Assembly (NCBI GenBank): GCA_902496275.1
Contig: CABVAC010000034.1
Location: 1 to 21,250 of the forward strand
Source of the DNA: an uncultured Collinsella sp.
Lineage (GTDB): Bacteria > Actinomycetota > Coriobacteriia > Coriobacteriales > Coriobacteriaceae
Reading direction: 5' to 3'
DNA length: 21,250 nt
Every line of letters begins with the position of its first letter. Position 1 is the stretch's first letter. Positions 7,045 through 14,464 of this stretch are shown piece by piece. The notes below the pieces were generated by a model, which made no database searches, was not told the DNA's origin, and saw nothing but the letters and a program-made list of their open reading frames with translations. The translations under genes and the position numbers were made by a program.

Positions 7045-7878
7045 ATGGCAACCGCAACCAAGGACGTGTCCCTGAACAAGAAGGTCAGCCAGTTCTTCTG
7101 GCGCTCCTGGGCCATCCAGGCCTCTTGGAACTACGAGCGTCAGATGAACATGGGCTTCCTCTACGGCATGGTTCCCACGCTCGATCGCCTCTATCCGGAC
7201 GAGTCCGACCCCAAGCAGCTCGCTGCTAAGAAAGAGGCTTACCACCGTCACATGGCGTTCTACAACTGCACCCCGCAGACGAGCGCTTTCATCCTGGGCC
7301 TCTCCGCCTCCATGGAGGAGGAGTACGCCAAGGATCCCGAGAACTTCGATCCCGATTCGATCAACGCGGTCAAGACCTCCCTCATGGGTCCGCTTTCCGG
7401 CATCGGTGACTCCTTCTTCCAGGGCACCATCCGCGTTATCGCCTTTGGTCTGGGTGTTCAGCTGGCTCAGCAGGGCTCCATCATGGGCCCGATCCTGGCC
7501 ATGCTCATCTCCATCGTTCCCTCTGTGCTGATCACTTGGTTCGCAGCCAAGATGGGCTATCAGGGCGGCCACGAGTACCTGAGCAAGCTTCAGGGCGGCG
7601 ACCTCATGGAGAAGCTCATGTATGTCTGCGGCATCGTGGGTCTTATGTCCGTGGGCGGCATGATCGCTACGCTGATCGGCGCCACCACCCCGCTGCAGTT
7701 CGCTGACGGCACTGTCGTGATCCAGGACATCCTGGACGGCATGATGCCTCAGATGATCTCCCTCGGCCTCACCGGCCTTATGTACTGGCTCATCAAGAAG
7801 AATGTCAACACCGGTTGGCTTCTCGTGATCGCCATCGTGGGCGGCATCGCCCTCTCCGCGGTCGGCATCCTGGCCTAG
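7045..7878 (+). CDS. Mannose-family PTS EIID membrane component
   Basis: A 277-residue EIID protein, partner of EIIC and found only in mannose-type PTS. Visible family marks are FFWRSWAIQASWNYERQMN (residues 17-35), the segment around LMGPLSGIGDSFFQGTIRVI (residues about 112-131) and a hydrophobic C-terminal third with a last helix ending in VGILA. I chose the ATG at 7045 because AGGAGGA sits at 7031-7037. The longer in-frame opening at 6928 lies inside EIIC. It ends the core PTS cluster. SIS2 follows after 198 bp containing two hairpins. Confidence 0.94.
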   Translation: MATATKDVSLNKKVSQFFWRSWAIQASWNYERQMNMGFLYGMVPTLDRLYPDESDPKQLAAKKEAYHRHMAFYNCTPQTSAFILGLSASMEEEYAKDPENFDPDSINAVKTSLMGPLSGIGDSFFQGTIRVIAFGLGVQLAQQGSIMGPILAMLISIVPSVLITWFAAKMGYQGGHEYLSKLQGGDLMEKLMYVCGIVGLMSVGGMIATLIGATTPLQFADGTVVIQDILDGMMPQMISLGLTGLMYWLIKKNVNTGWLLVIAIVGGIALSAVGILA

Positions 7879-7912
7879 TCGCGATCAAGCGTCTAACCGC
7901 TTTCCCCGGGGG

Positions 7913-7943
7913 GCCTGCCTGGCATCCCATACCCCAGGCAGGC
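7913..7943 (+). terminator. GC-rich hairpin after EIID
   Basis: A perfect 10-bp stem GCCTGCCTGG/CCAGGCAGGC with an 11-nt loop. No real T-run follows (TTCCATCCC), so it may be a leaky terminator or mRNA-stability hairpin separating the PTS genes from SIS2. Confidence 0.5.
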
Positions 7944-7955
7944 TTCCATCCCTAA

Positions 7956-7986
7956 ATGTGTCAAAGGGACAGTTCCTTTGACACAT
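7956..7986. repeat. Palindromic repeat ATGTGTCAAAGG-N7-CCTTTGACACAT
   Basis: A perfect 12-bp inverted repeat with a 7-nt loop GACAGTT. The TGTCAAAGG...CCTTTGACA form resembles REP-like palindromes mobilised by Y1 (RAYT) transposases in many bacteria. No such transposase is in the window. Confidence 0.6.
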
Positions 7987-8076
7987 CCTCAATGGGCCGG
8001 CGACTCGGTCCAAATCACGGTAACCCTGCGTGCGTCCGGCAAAGTGGCGCCGCAAAAATCGAAAGGAATGTGTCAG

Positions 8077-9060
8077 ATGTACGAGATCGACCTTAACCTC
8101 CCTAAGCAGATCGTCGCTGACGTCCTGTCCAACCACGAGATCCACAGCGTCGCCTTCGTCGGCTGCGGCGCTTCCATGTCCGACCTTTACCCCGCCAAGT
8201 ACTTCCTGGCCAACAACACGGACAAGCTGAACGTTCAGATCTTCACCGCTAACGAGTTCAACTACGACACGCCTTCCTGGGTCAACGAGCACACCTTCGT
8301 GATCACCTGCTCCCTCGGTGGCTCCACGCCCGAGACCGTCGAGGCCAACAAGACCGCCAAGAAGCACAACTGCCCGGTCGTCTCCCTCACCAACAAGGCT
8401 GGCTCCGCTCTGACCGTCGACGCCGACCACGTCATCGTCCACGGCTTCCACGCCAACTACGCTGCCAAGTGCGAGAAGCCCGGCTATGCCATCGCTCTTG
8501 CTCTCGAGATCCTTCAGCAGACCGAGGGCTATGACCACTACGAGGACATGATCACCGGCCTCACCAACATCTTCGATCTCTGCGAGAACGCCGCTCAGCA
8601 CTGCAAGAAGCTCGCCAAGAAGTTCGCCGAGGACTTCAAGGACGACAAGATGATCTACTTCATGGCCTCCGGTGCCTCCGAGAAGATGGCTTATTCTCAC
8701 GCCGCCTTCCTGTTCACCGAGATGCAGTGGATCGACGCCGCCGCCTACAACACCGGCGAGTACTTCCACGGCCCGTTCGAGGTTTCCACCGAGGGTAAGC
8801 CCTACGTCTTCTTCATGTCTGATGGCGCTACCCGTCCGATGGACGCCCGCGCCCTCACCTTCCTTGAGCGCATGGGCGCCAAGGTCGCTCTGATCGACTC
8901 CAAGGACTACGGCCTGGCTGACGCCGTGCCCGCGAGCGTCGTCACCTACTTCAACCCGCTGCTGCACCTCGCCGTTATGCGCGAGTACGGCAACCAGATC
9001 GCCGAGGCCCGTCAGCACCCGCTGACCATGCGTCGCTACATGTGGAAGCTTTCCTACTAA
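8077..9060 (+). CDS. SIS-domain protein, fructosamine-6-phosphate deglycase-like (SIS2)
   Basis: A 327-residue paralog of SIS1 and SIS3, of the FrlB/FraB/GfrE type. The first SIS domain (about 20-155) shows FVGCGASMSDLYPAKYF and CSLGGSTPETVEANK. The second (about 185-310) shows Glu215 and His231, with the 16-residue spacing of the deglycase Glu/His pair, inside NTGEYFHGPFE. It ends TMRRYMWKLSY, like SIS1. Its predicted role is to cleave the 6-phospho conjugate delivered by the adjacent PTS into sugar phosphate and amine. No separate kinase is needed, because the PTS phosphorylates on entry. GAAAGGA at 8061-8067 favours the ATG at 8077 over 8068, which would leave no spacing. It is probably the distal gene of the PTS operon, ending at a strong terminator. 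Confidence 0.85.
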   Translation: MYEIDLNLPKQIVADVLSNHEIHSVAFVGCGASMSDLYPAKYFLANNTDKLNVQIFTANEFNYDTPSWVNEHTFVITCSLGGSTPETVEANKTAKKHNCPVVSLTNKAGSALTVDADHVIVHGFHANYAAKCEKPGYAIALALEILQQTEGYDHYEDMITGLTNIFDLCENAAQHCKKLAKKFAEDFKDDKMIYFMASGASEKMAYSHAAFLFTEMQWIDAAAYNTGEYFHGPFEVSTEGKPYVFFMSDGATRPMDARALTFLERMGAKVALIDSKDYGLADAVPASVVTYFNPLLHLAVMREYGNQIAEARQHPLTMRRYMWKLSY

Positions 9061-9094
9061 TCACAAGTAAGTAGACCTTACGGGTTGATTGAGA

Positions 9095-9126
9095 GGGGAT
9101 GGGGTTTGCGCCCCGTCCCCTTTTTT
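9095..9126 (+). terminator. Strong intrinsic terminator after SIS2
   Basis: The 10-bp stem GGGGATGGGG/CCCCGTCCCC (one T-G wobble, 6-nt loop) is followed directly by TTTTTT. It ends the PTS-SIS2 operon. Confidence 0.85.
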
Positions 9127-9160
9127 GCTCTGGGGAGGGCGTGTCTGTCGCGTCGCAAAT

Positions 9161-9205
9161 CCCAGATAAAACCTACCAAAATAAACCTGTCCCTTTTTGG
9201 CAGGT
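9161..9205. repeat. Dispersed palindromic repeat, copy 1
   Basis: This copy begins CCCAGATAAAACCTACC and contains an inverted repeat ACCTACCAAAA/TTTTGGCAGGT (9171-9181/9195-9205) with one mismatch. Copies lie at 11297 (same orientation) and 20769 (inverted). It ends 1 nt before the Shine-Dalgarno of the HAD gene. Confidence 0.75.
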
Positions 9206-9219
9206 GGGAGGAGATGCGT

Positions 9220-9849
9220 ATGATCAAGGCAGTGCTGTTCGACATGGACGGCGTGCTGGTCGATACCGAGTGGTTCTACAACCGCCGCCGCGTGGCGTTT
9301 ATGGAGGAGAAGGGCTTCTACTTTGACGAGATCCCCGATCTTTCGGGGTCTAACGAGCCCGCCATTTGGAAGGCGCTGGTGCCCGACGATATTGAGCTGC
9401 GCGAGCGTCTGCGCGTGGAGTACAAGCAGGTCTACAGCCCGGACCACCCCGTTCCGTATGCCGAGCTGCTCAACGAGCAGACGGAGCCGGTGATGCGTGA
9501 GCTGCACGAGCGCGGCGTGAAGTGTGCCATCGCGAGCTCATCCTATCGCGAGCTGATCGACGAGCTGGTGGAGATTGCCGGCATCGCCGACGTGCTGGAC
9601 TACACCATCAGCGGCCACGAGTGCAGTGCGTTTAAGCCCGATCCCGAGATCTACCTGCGCGCCATGGAGGCGCTGGGGGTGGAGCCCGCCGAGTGCTTGG
9701 TTATCGAGGATTCGCCTTTGGGTATCGAGGCCGGCAAGCGCTCCGGTGCCCGCGTCCTGGCGCTGCGTCCGCACGAGGGCGTTAACCTGGACCAGTCCGC
9801 CGCCGACGTTGTCATCGACAACCTGTCCGACATTTTGGCCGCTTGGTAG
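9220..9849 (+). CDS. HAD-family hydrolase, beta-phosphoglucomutase/phosphatase-like
   Basis: A 209-residue HAD superfamily protein of the subgroup with an alpha-helical cap. All four motifs are present: motif I FDMDGVLVDTE with nucleophile Asp8 and acid Asp10, motif II Ser106 in IASSS, motif III Lys139 in FKPDPEIY, and motif IV Glu163-Asp164 in EDSPLGIEAG. Relatives are sugar-phosphate phosphatases or beta-phosphoglucomutases. I chose the ATG at 9220 because GGGAGG at 9206-9211 leaves usable spacing, unlike the ATG at 9214. It lies after the terminator of the PTS-SIS2 operon and behind a dispersed repeat, so a link with that pathway is only suggested by proximity. The substrate is unknown. 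Confidence 0.88.
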   Translation: MIKAVLFDMDGVLVDTEWFYNRRRVAFMEEKGFYFDEIPDLSGSNEPAIWKALVPDDIELRERLRVEYKQVYSPDHPVPYAELLNEQTEPVMRELHERGVKCAIASSSYRELIDELVEIAGIADVLDYTISGHECSAFKPDPEIYLRAMEALGVEPAECLVIEDSPLGIEAGKRSGARVLALRPHEGVNLDQSAADVVIDNLSDILAAW

Positions 9850-9946
9850 TGTCAATCCGCCGCGAGAAGCACGGGTTCAAACGTTTTTTGTGGTGGACTG
9901 GCTCAATTTGGTTTCGATTTTGATCCGTTTGGCTTCGATTCGGGCT

Positions 9947-10065
9947 AAGTGAGTAGACTTTTTGGCGCAGGCCGAGCACAATGCATATCTTTCTTTGTAA
10001 AACCGCAGGTCACAGGGGTGGCGGTTTTGGGCGTGCTCGGCAGATCGTAAAAAGTCTACTCACTT
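9947..10065. repeat. 119-nt nested palindrome (MITE-like)
   Basis: Outer perfect 17-bp arms AAGTGAGTAGACTTTTT (9947-9963) and their complement (10049-10065) enclose GCCGAGCAC/GTGCTCGGC (9971-9979/10033-10041), which encloses AAAACCGC/GCGGTTTT (9999-10006/10021-10028). A diverged single arm (AAGTAAGTAGACCTT) lies at 9065-9079 right after SIS2. The 355-bp gap 9850-10204 holds no convincing gene. Apart from this element it contains only the yitT-like promoter. Confidence 0.7.
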
Positions 10066-10127
10066 GTAATTTGGGCCTTTGGTCGTGGGGGTTGCTGGTC
10101 CCGCTTTGGTTGTCGAGGGAGGGTGAA

Positions 10128-10159
10128 TTGAAGCACCCTCGCACGCTCCGTGCTACAAT
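10128..10159 (+). promoter_or_regulatory. Likely promoter of the YitT-family gene
   Basis: An extended -10 TGCTACAAT (10151-10159) lies 45 bp before the GTG start. A TTGAAG at 10128-10133 is a possible -35, but the 20-bp spacer is long, so the extended -10 is the stronger part of this call. Confidence 0.45.
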
Positions 10160-10204
10160 CGCCGACATGCCTCACAACTACATCTGCCTTCGAAAGGAGC
10201 CCGC

Positions 10205-11212
10205 GTGGCGAACGCCATCGATCAGCTCACGGACCGCGTGCTCATGCTCGGCCGTCTCACCATCGTCCGCCGCGCCATTACTGCAGTGGCGGTCACAATT
10301 TCCGCCGTTCTCCAGACATTTCTGATCCAGGCATTCATTCAGCCCGCCGACCTGCTTCCGAGCGGCCTCACCGGCGTCGCGGTCCTGCTCGATCGCGTTA
10401 CCTCGCTCGGCGGCGTTCACATCGACATCTCGCTCGGTATGCTCGCGCTCAACATTCCCGTGGCGCTCCTATGCTGGAGCGGCATTAGCAAGCGCTTCGT
10501 CATCTTCTCGATGATGCAGGTCGTGCTCTCGTCGCTGTTCCTCAACGCCTTTCACTTCGCGCCGTTTTTGGGCGACAATATCATGCTCATCATTTTTGGC
10601 GGCGTGGTCTCGGGCCTGGGCGCTGCCATCGCGCTTAAGTCCGGCGCATCCACCGGCGGCACCGACTTTATCGCGCTGTGGGTCTCCAACCACACGGGCA
10701 AGACCATCTGGGGTGTCATCTTTGGTTTCAACTGCTTTATCCTGGCGATCTTTGGTTTTATGATTGGCTGGGACAAGGCGGCGTACTCCATCGTGTTCCA
10801 GTTTATTTCGACCAAGACCATCGACAGTTTCTATCGTCGCTACGACCGCGTGACGCTGCAGATCACGACGCGCAAGGCAGACGAGGTCATGACCGCCTAT
10901 GTTGACCATTTTCAGCACGGCATTAGCTGCGCCGAGGTCATTGGCGGATACAGCCGCGAGAAGATGTACCTGCTGCACGCCGTTGTATCGACCTACGAGA
11001 GCCAGGACATTATCAAGCTGGTGTGCGACATCGATCCCGGCGCCGTGATCAACGTGTTCCACACGCTCAACTTTGTGGGCGGCTGGTGGGGCGGTCATGT
11101 CGACGAGCCCATGCCCACGGCCGTTCCCGATCCCGACAAGCCCGCACGCATGGCCAGCAGGCAGGCGCGCCTCAGCGAGCAGGACAGCCTGCAGCAGGAC
11201 GACGGCAAGTAG
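10205..11212 (+). CDS. YitT-family (DUF161/DUF2179) membrane protein
   Basis: A 335-residue membrane protein of the YitT family, whose biochemical role is not established. The N-terminal part (about 20-215) has several hydrophobic helices and the family sequence QPADLLPSGLTGVAVLLDR, then GASTGGTDFIA. The soluble C-terminal DUF2179 domain (about 220-295) contains RVTLQITTRKADEV, HGISCAEVIGGYS and PGAVINVFHTLN. A charged tail with many Gln/Asp residues follows. The GTG start at 10205 is supported by AAAGGAG (10193-10199). It is monocistronic, with an extended -10 promoter upstream and a 15-bp stem terminator downstream. Confidence 0.88.
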   Translation: MANAIDQLTDRVLMLGRLTIVRRAITAVAVTISAVLQTFLIQAFIQPADLLPSGLTGVAVLLDRVTSLGGVHIDISLGMLALNIPVALLCWSGISKRFVIFSMMQVVLSSLFLNAFHFAPFLGDNIMLIIFGGVVSGLGAAIALKSGASTGGTDFIALWVSNHTGKTIWGVIFGFNCFILAIFGFMIGWDKAAYSIVFQFISTKTIDSFYRRYDRVTLQITTRKADEVMTAYVDHFQHGISCAEVIGGYSREKMYLLHAVVSTYESQDIIKLVCDIDPGAVINVFHTLNFVGGWWGGHVDEPMPTAVPDPDKPARMASRQARLSEQDSLQQDDGK

Positions 11213-11253
11213 GGTTTTGGCATTTTGCTGGCCTGGCGCAATCCTGTCCGCTT

Positions 11254-11289
11254 GAGCCTCCCGAAAGCCTCGCTGCTTTCGGGAGGCTC
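11254..11289 (+). terminator. Hairpin terminator after the YitT-family gene
   Basis: A perfect 15-bp stem (11254-11268 with 11275-11289) closes a 6-nt loop. It is followed by TCGTTTGCC, a weak T-tract. Confidence 0.65.
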
Positions 11290-11296
11290 TCGTTTG

Positions 11297-11340
11297 CCCA
11301 GATAAAACCTACCAAAAAGAAGCTGTCGCTTTTTGGTAGG
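11297..11340. repeat. Dispersed palindromic repeat, copy 2
   Basis: It begins CCCAGATAAAACCTACC like copy 1 at 9161. Its inverted repeat is a perfect 12 bp (CCTACCAAAAAG at 11308-11319, CTTTTTGGTAGG at 11329-11340). The stem is restored relative to copy 1 by a paired change. Confidence 0.75.
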
Positions 11341-11382
11341 GAGGGTGTATCGTTTTATCAATATGAGGTAACATGAAACTAG

Positions 11383-11395
11383 ACGTTATATACGT
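11383..11395. promoter_or_regulatory. ACGTTATATACGT operator candidate upstream of gntR2
   Basis: ACGTTATATACGT is nearly palindromic and shares ACGTTATA with the PTS leader (5241-5248) and, inverted, with the EamA leader (3965-3972). It lies 38 bp before the gntR2 start and would fit autoregulation. Confidence 0.45.
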
Positions 11396-11432
11396 ATTAG
11401 TTATTTCGATATTCCGATAAGAGTGATTAGAT

Positions 11433-12152
11433 ATGCCTGCGCCCAAAAATGCACCGCTTTACCAGCAGATTTACGACGAAATCAAGGACGCGATCGAGAA
11501 AGGTGTTTATGCACCTAAGGAGCGTATTCCGTCCGAGCTTGAGCTGGCCGAGCAGTACGACGTGAGCCGCATCACGGTGCGCCGCGCCGTCGAGGAGCTG
11601 TGCTCCGATGGCTACCTGGTTAAGCAGCAGGGCCGTGGCACCTTTGTCTCCACGCCGCACATCAACCGCCAGTTCCACGCTTCGACGCTGCAGACGTTTA
11701 CCGCGCTGTGCGCCGATAATGGCATGAAGGCGGGCGCGCATGTGGTCGATCGCCAGATTGTGCCGGCACGTCAAAACGAGATGGAGTTCTTTGGCCTGCA
11801 GAAGGACGCGCTGCTGCTGCATATTAAGCGCGTGCGTACAGCCGACGGCGAGCCCATCTTTGAGGAGAACATCTTTGTGCCGTTTGACGCCTACCGTGAG
11901 CTGTTGACGGCCGATCTTGAGGACAAGTCGATTTTTGCCGAGGTCGAGCGTGTTGGCGGAACGCCGATTGTCTCGGTTGGCTACCGCACGGTCGAGGCCG
12001 TTCGTGCCAATACCGAGCAGGCGGCCGAGTTGGGCATTGCCCCGCACGATCCACTGCTCAATCTGCGTGCCAGCTTTACCGGTCCCAATGGCGAGCCGGT
12101 TCTGATGGGTAAGCAGTACTACGTGGGATCGCGCTACGTTATGGTCATGTAA
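11433..12152 (+). CDS. GntR/HutC-family regulator with UTRA domain (GntR2)
   Basis: A 239-residue regulator. The winged helix spans about 8-74 (PLYQQIYDEIKDAIEKGVY, SRITVRRAVEELCSDGYL, QQGRGTFV). The UTRA domain spans about 95-235 (LLHIKRVRTADGEPIFEENI, GSRYVMVM). It is clearly paralogous to GntR3 and less close to GntR1. The shared ACGTTATA sites in its own leader and in the PTS and EamA leaders make it the best candidate regulator of the PTS-SIS2 operon. That is inference, because the genes are 2-6 kb apart. The ribosome site before the ATG (AAGAG) is weak. Structured element B starts immediately after its stop codon. Confidence 0.92.
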   Translation: MPAPKNAPLYQQIYDEIKDAIEKGVYAPKERIPSELELAEQYDVSRITVRRAVEELCSDGYLVKQQGRGTFVSTPHINRQFHASTLQTFTALCADNGMKAGAHVVDRQIVPARQNEMEFFGLQKDALLLHIKRVRTADGEPIFEENIFVPFDAYRELLTADLEDKSIFAEVERVGGTPIVSVGYRTVEAVRANTEQAAELGIAPHDPLLNLRASFTGPNGEPVLMGKQYYVGSRYVMVM

Positions 12153-12299
12153 GTTACGCGGTTTTACCAAACCGCGTAACGGCTCGACGCTGCAAACGCC
12201 CCTAAGCGGCAATCTGACGTTCAATCGTCGGTCGCGTACCGAAGTACGCTTCCCTCCTCTTTCACGTCACCTTGCTCGCTTAGGGGCGTTTTCGCTGAC
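12153..12299 (+). repeat. Structured repeat copy B, candidate structured RNA
   Basis: P1 is a perfect 12-bp hairpin (12153-12164/12169-12180) with loop TACC, the same loop as copy A. The conserved GGCtCGACGCTGC follows. The long-range helix is 15 bp (AAACGCCCCTAAGCG 12194-12208 with 12277-12291). It is then followed by GCAA/TTGC with a bulged T and by GACGT/ACGTC (12216-12220/12264-12268). The apical hairpin GCGTAC-CGAA-GTACGC is at 12234-12249. Shared single-stranded blocks with copy A are CAATCTG, CGTTCAAT, TTTCACG and CGCTGAC. The downstream helix strand followed by TTT could terminate gntR2. Confidence 0.6.
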
Positions 12300-12340
12300 T
12301 TTTGCTCAACCTGCGGGATTTCCGCGCTTGTCAAGAGACT

Positions 12341-12394
12341 AGTCGTTGGGGACGTTCTTGAATGACCAGTCGTTCAAGAACGTCCCCAATGACT
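12341..12394. repeat. 22-bp palindrome with GGGGACGTTC core
   Basis: Arms 12341-12362 and 12373-12394 pair over 22 bp with one G-T wobble around a 10-nt loop. The core TTGGGGACGTTC matches the repeat at 3871-3882. With element B it fills the 333-bp gap 12153-12485, which has no gene. Confidence 0.65.
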
Positions 12395-12448
12395 ACTCGC
12401 AGAGTGAGCGTGGCTGACAGCCGGGCGACGCCGGTCCGCGTGGCGGCG

Positions 12449-12454
12449 TATAAT
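12449..12454 (+). promoter_or_regulatory. Possible -10 box for recQ
   Basis: A perfect TATAAT lies 31 bp upstream of the recQ ATG. I see no good -35 at the usual spacing. Confidence 0.4.
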
Positions 12455-12485
12455 CGGCGGCAGATGATTCTGACGTTAGGAAACC

Positions 12486-14462
12486 ATGACCGATAGCATG
12501 CAGCAGATGGCGCTCGACACGCTCGGCGCCTATTTTGGCTACACCTCGTTTCGCCCGGGGCAGGACCGCATGGTGGATGCGATTCTTGCCGGCCGCGATG
12601 CGCTCGGCGTTATGCCCACAGGCGCCGGCAAGTCCATTTGCTACCAGGTGCCCGCGCTCATGCTGCCCGGCATCACCTTTGTGGTGAGCCCGTTGCTGTC
12701 GCTTATGGAGGACCAGACCCGCGCATTGCTCGCGGCGGGTGCACGACCCAGTTATCTCAACTCCAGCCTTACGCCGGCTCAGCAAAATACCGTGCTCAAG
12801 CGGGCGCGCGAGGGCCGTTATCAGCTTATGTATGTGGCGCCCGAGCGCCTGCTCGAGCCGCGCTTTTTAGCCTTTGCGCAGGAAGCTGCGGCCGAAGGTG
12901 GCATTGGCGTTCCACTCGTGGCCATTGACGAGGCCCACTGCGTAAGCCAATGGGGCCAGGATTTCCGTCCCGCCTACCTGCAGATTCGCGAGTTTATCGA
13001 TTCGCTGCCGCGGCGCCCGATCGTGGCGGCGTTTACCGCCACGGCGACCGAGCGCGTGCGCGCCGATATCCAGCAAATGCTCGGCCTGCAAAACCCGGCG
13101 ACCGTGGTGACGGGTTTTGATCGCAAGAACCTCTACTTTGGTTGCGAGGAGATGGGCGACAAGGCCAAGGCCGCGTGGGTGCGTGACTACGTGATCGCGC
13201 ATTCGAGCGAGAGCGGCATCGTGTATTGCTCGACCCGCAAGACGGTTGACGCGCTGGCCGCGGAGCTTGCCGAGGCACTGAGCCCCAGCGGCATTCGCGT
13301 CGGCCGCTACCATGCCGGCATGGGCAACGACGCTCGCCGCCAGAGCCAGCGTGCCTTTATCGACGACGACATTCAGGTGATGGTTGCCACCAACGCCTTT
13401 GGCATGGGCATCGACAAGCCCAACGTGCGCTACGTGATTCACAACAACGTGCCCGAGAGCATTGAGGCCTACTACCAGGAAGCGGGCCGCGCCGGCCGCG
13501 ATGGCGATCCGGCAAGCTGCCATTTGCTGTGGAACGGCAACGATTTCCGTATGCGCCGCTTTCTGATCGATCGCGGCGATGCGGCTGACGAGGCGCTCGA
13601 CGATGAGCAACGCGCGTGGGCGCTCCAGAATCGATATCGCCTGCTCAGCCAGATGGAGGGCTACTGCAATACCACCGGCTGCCTGCGCGAATACATGCTG
13701 CGCTACTTTGGCGACGAGGCCGCGGCCGAGCATGCGGCAGCCGCCGCGGGCGGCACCGCAGACGACGCCGAGGGCTGCGGCAACTGCAGCAACTGTCTCA
13801 CGCAGTTCGAGGTCGAGGACGTCACCGATATGGCCCGCGCCGCTGTGCGCTATGTGGCCACGCGTCCCATGCGCTTTGGCAAGTCGCTGATCGCCGATGT
13901 GCTCCACGGCGGCAACACCGAGCGCATTCGCCAGATGCATCTGGACGAGGACCGCGGCTACGGTGAGCTGTCGAGCGAATCGGTCGGGCGCATCAAGGAC
14001 ATCATCGGGCAGCTGTGCGGCCGCGGCTATCTGGCCACCTCGCAGGGGCAGTACCCGGTCGTGGGCCTGGGCCCGCGCGCCGGTGAGGTCGAGGACGAAG
14101 CGTTTGCCTTTACCGTTAAGCGTCGTGCGTCCAAGCGCAAGGCCTCGGCCCGCGCCCGCCGTGCGGTGGATTTGCTGCGCGAGGAGGCCGAGCTGGATCA
14201 GCGACCGCGCGTGGGCGACGACGCCGAGCTGTTTGAGCGCCTGCGCGCCCTGCGCAAGGAGATCTCGACCGAGCTGGAGATGGCGCCGTACATGGTCTTT
14301 TCCGACAAGGCCCTGCGCGGCCTGTGCCGTCTGCGCCCTCAGACGCGCGATGAGCTTATCCAGGTTAACGGCATTGGCGAGAAAAAGGCCGACGCCTTTG
14401 GCGAGCAGTTTATGGCGGCGATTGAAGAGTTTGAGTCCGAGCATGCGCGGGATGGAGCGTAA
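12486..14462 (+). CDS. recQ: ATP-dependent DNA helicase RecQ
   Basis: A 658-residue 3'-5' superfamily 2 DNA helicase used in recombination and replication-fork repair. Walker A is MPTGAGKS with Lys49, the DEAH box is residues 148-151 (AIDEAHCVSQWGQDFRP), motif III is FTATAT, and motif VI with the arginine finger is YYQEAGRAGRDG (329-340). The zinc-binding cysteines of the RQC region are near 399, 431, 434 and 437. An Ala-rich insertion (about 411-428) separates the first from the CGNCSNC triplet. A winged helix follows. An HRDC domain occupies about 580-655 (PYMVFSDKALRGLC, VNGIGEKKADAFGE). Length is slightly above E. coli RecQ. The gene ends 2 nt before gntR3, so the two are cotranscribed. 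Confidence 0.95.
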   Translation: MTDSMQQMALDTLGAYFGYTSFRPGQDRMVDAILAGRDALGVMPTGAGKSICYQVPALMLPGITFVVSPLLSLMEDQTRALLAAGARPSYLNSSLTPAQQNTVLKRAREGRYQLMYVAPERLLEPRFLAFAQEAAAEGGIGVPLVAIDEAHCVSQWGQDFRPAYLQIREFIDSLPRRPIVAAFTATATERVRADIQQMLGLQNPATVVTGFDRKNLYFGCEEMGDKAKAAWVRDYVIAHSSESGIVYCSTRKTVDALAAELAEALSPSGIRVGRYHAGMGNDARRQSQRAFIDDDIQVMVATNAFGMGIDKPNVRYVIHNNVPESIEAYYQEAGRAGRDGDPASCHLLWNGNDFRMRRFLIDRGDAADEALDDEQRAWALQNRYRLLSQMEGYCNTTGCLREYMLRYFGDEAAAEHAAAAAGGTADDAEGCGNCSNCLTQFEVEDVTDMARAAVRYVATRPMRFGKSLIADVLHGGNTERIRQMHLDEDRGYGELSSESVGRIKDIIGQLCGRGYLATSQGQYPVVGLGPRAGEVEDEAFAFTVKRRASKRKASARARRAVDLLREEAELDQRPRVGDDAELFERLRALRKEISTELEMAPYMVFSDKALRGLCRLRPQTRDELIQVNGIGEKKADAFGEQFMAAIEEFESEHARDGA

Positions 14463-14464
14463 CG

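Noticed and set aside
12867..14444. Reverse-strand frame of 525 codons opposite recQ
   Set aside because: It is a shadow of recQ codon bias with no domain features or start signal. The RecQ motifs on the plus strand are complete.
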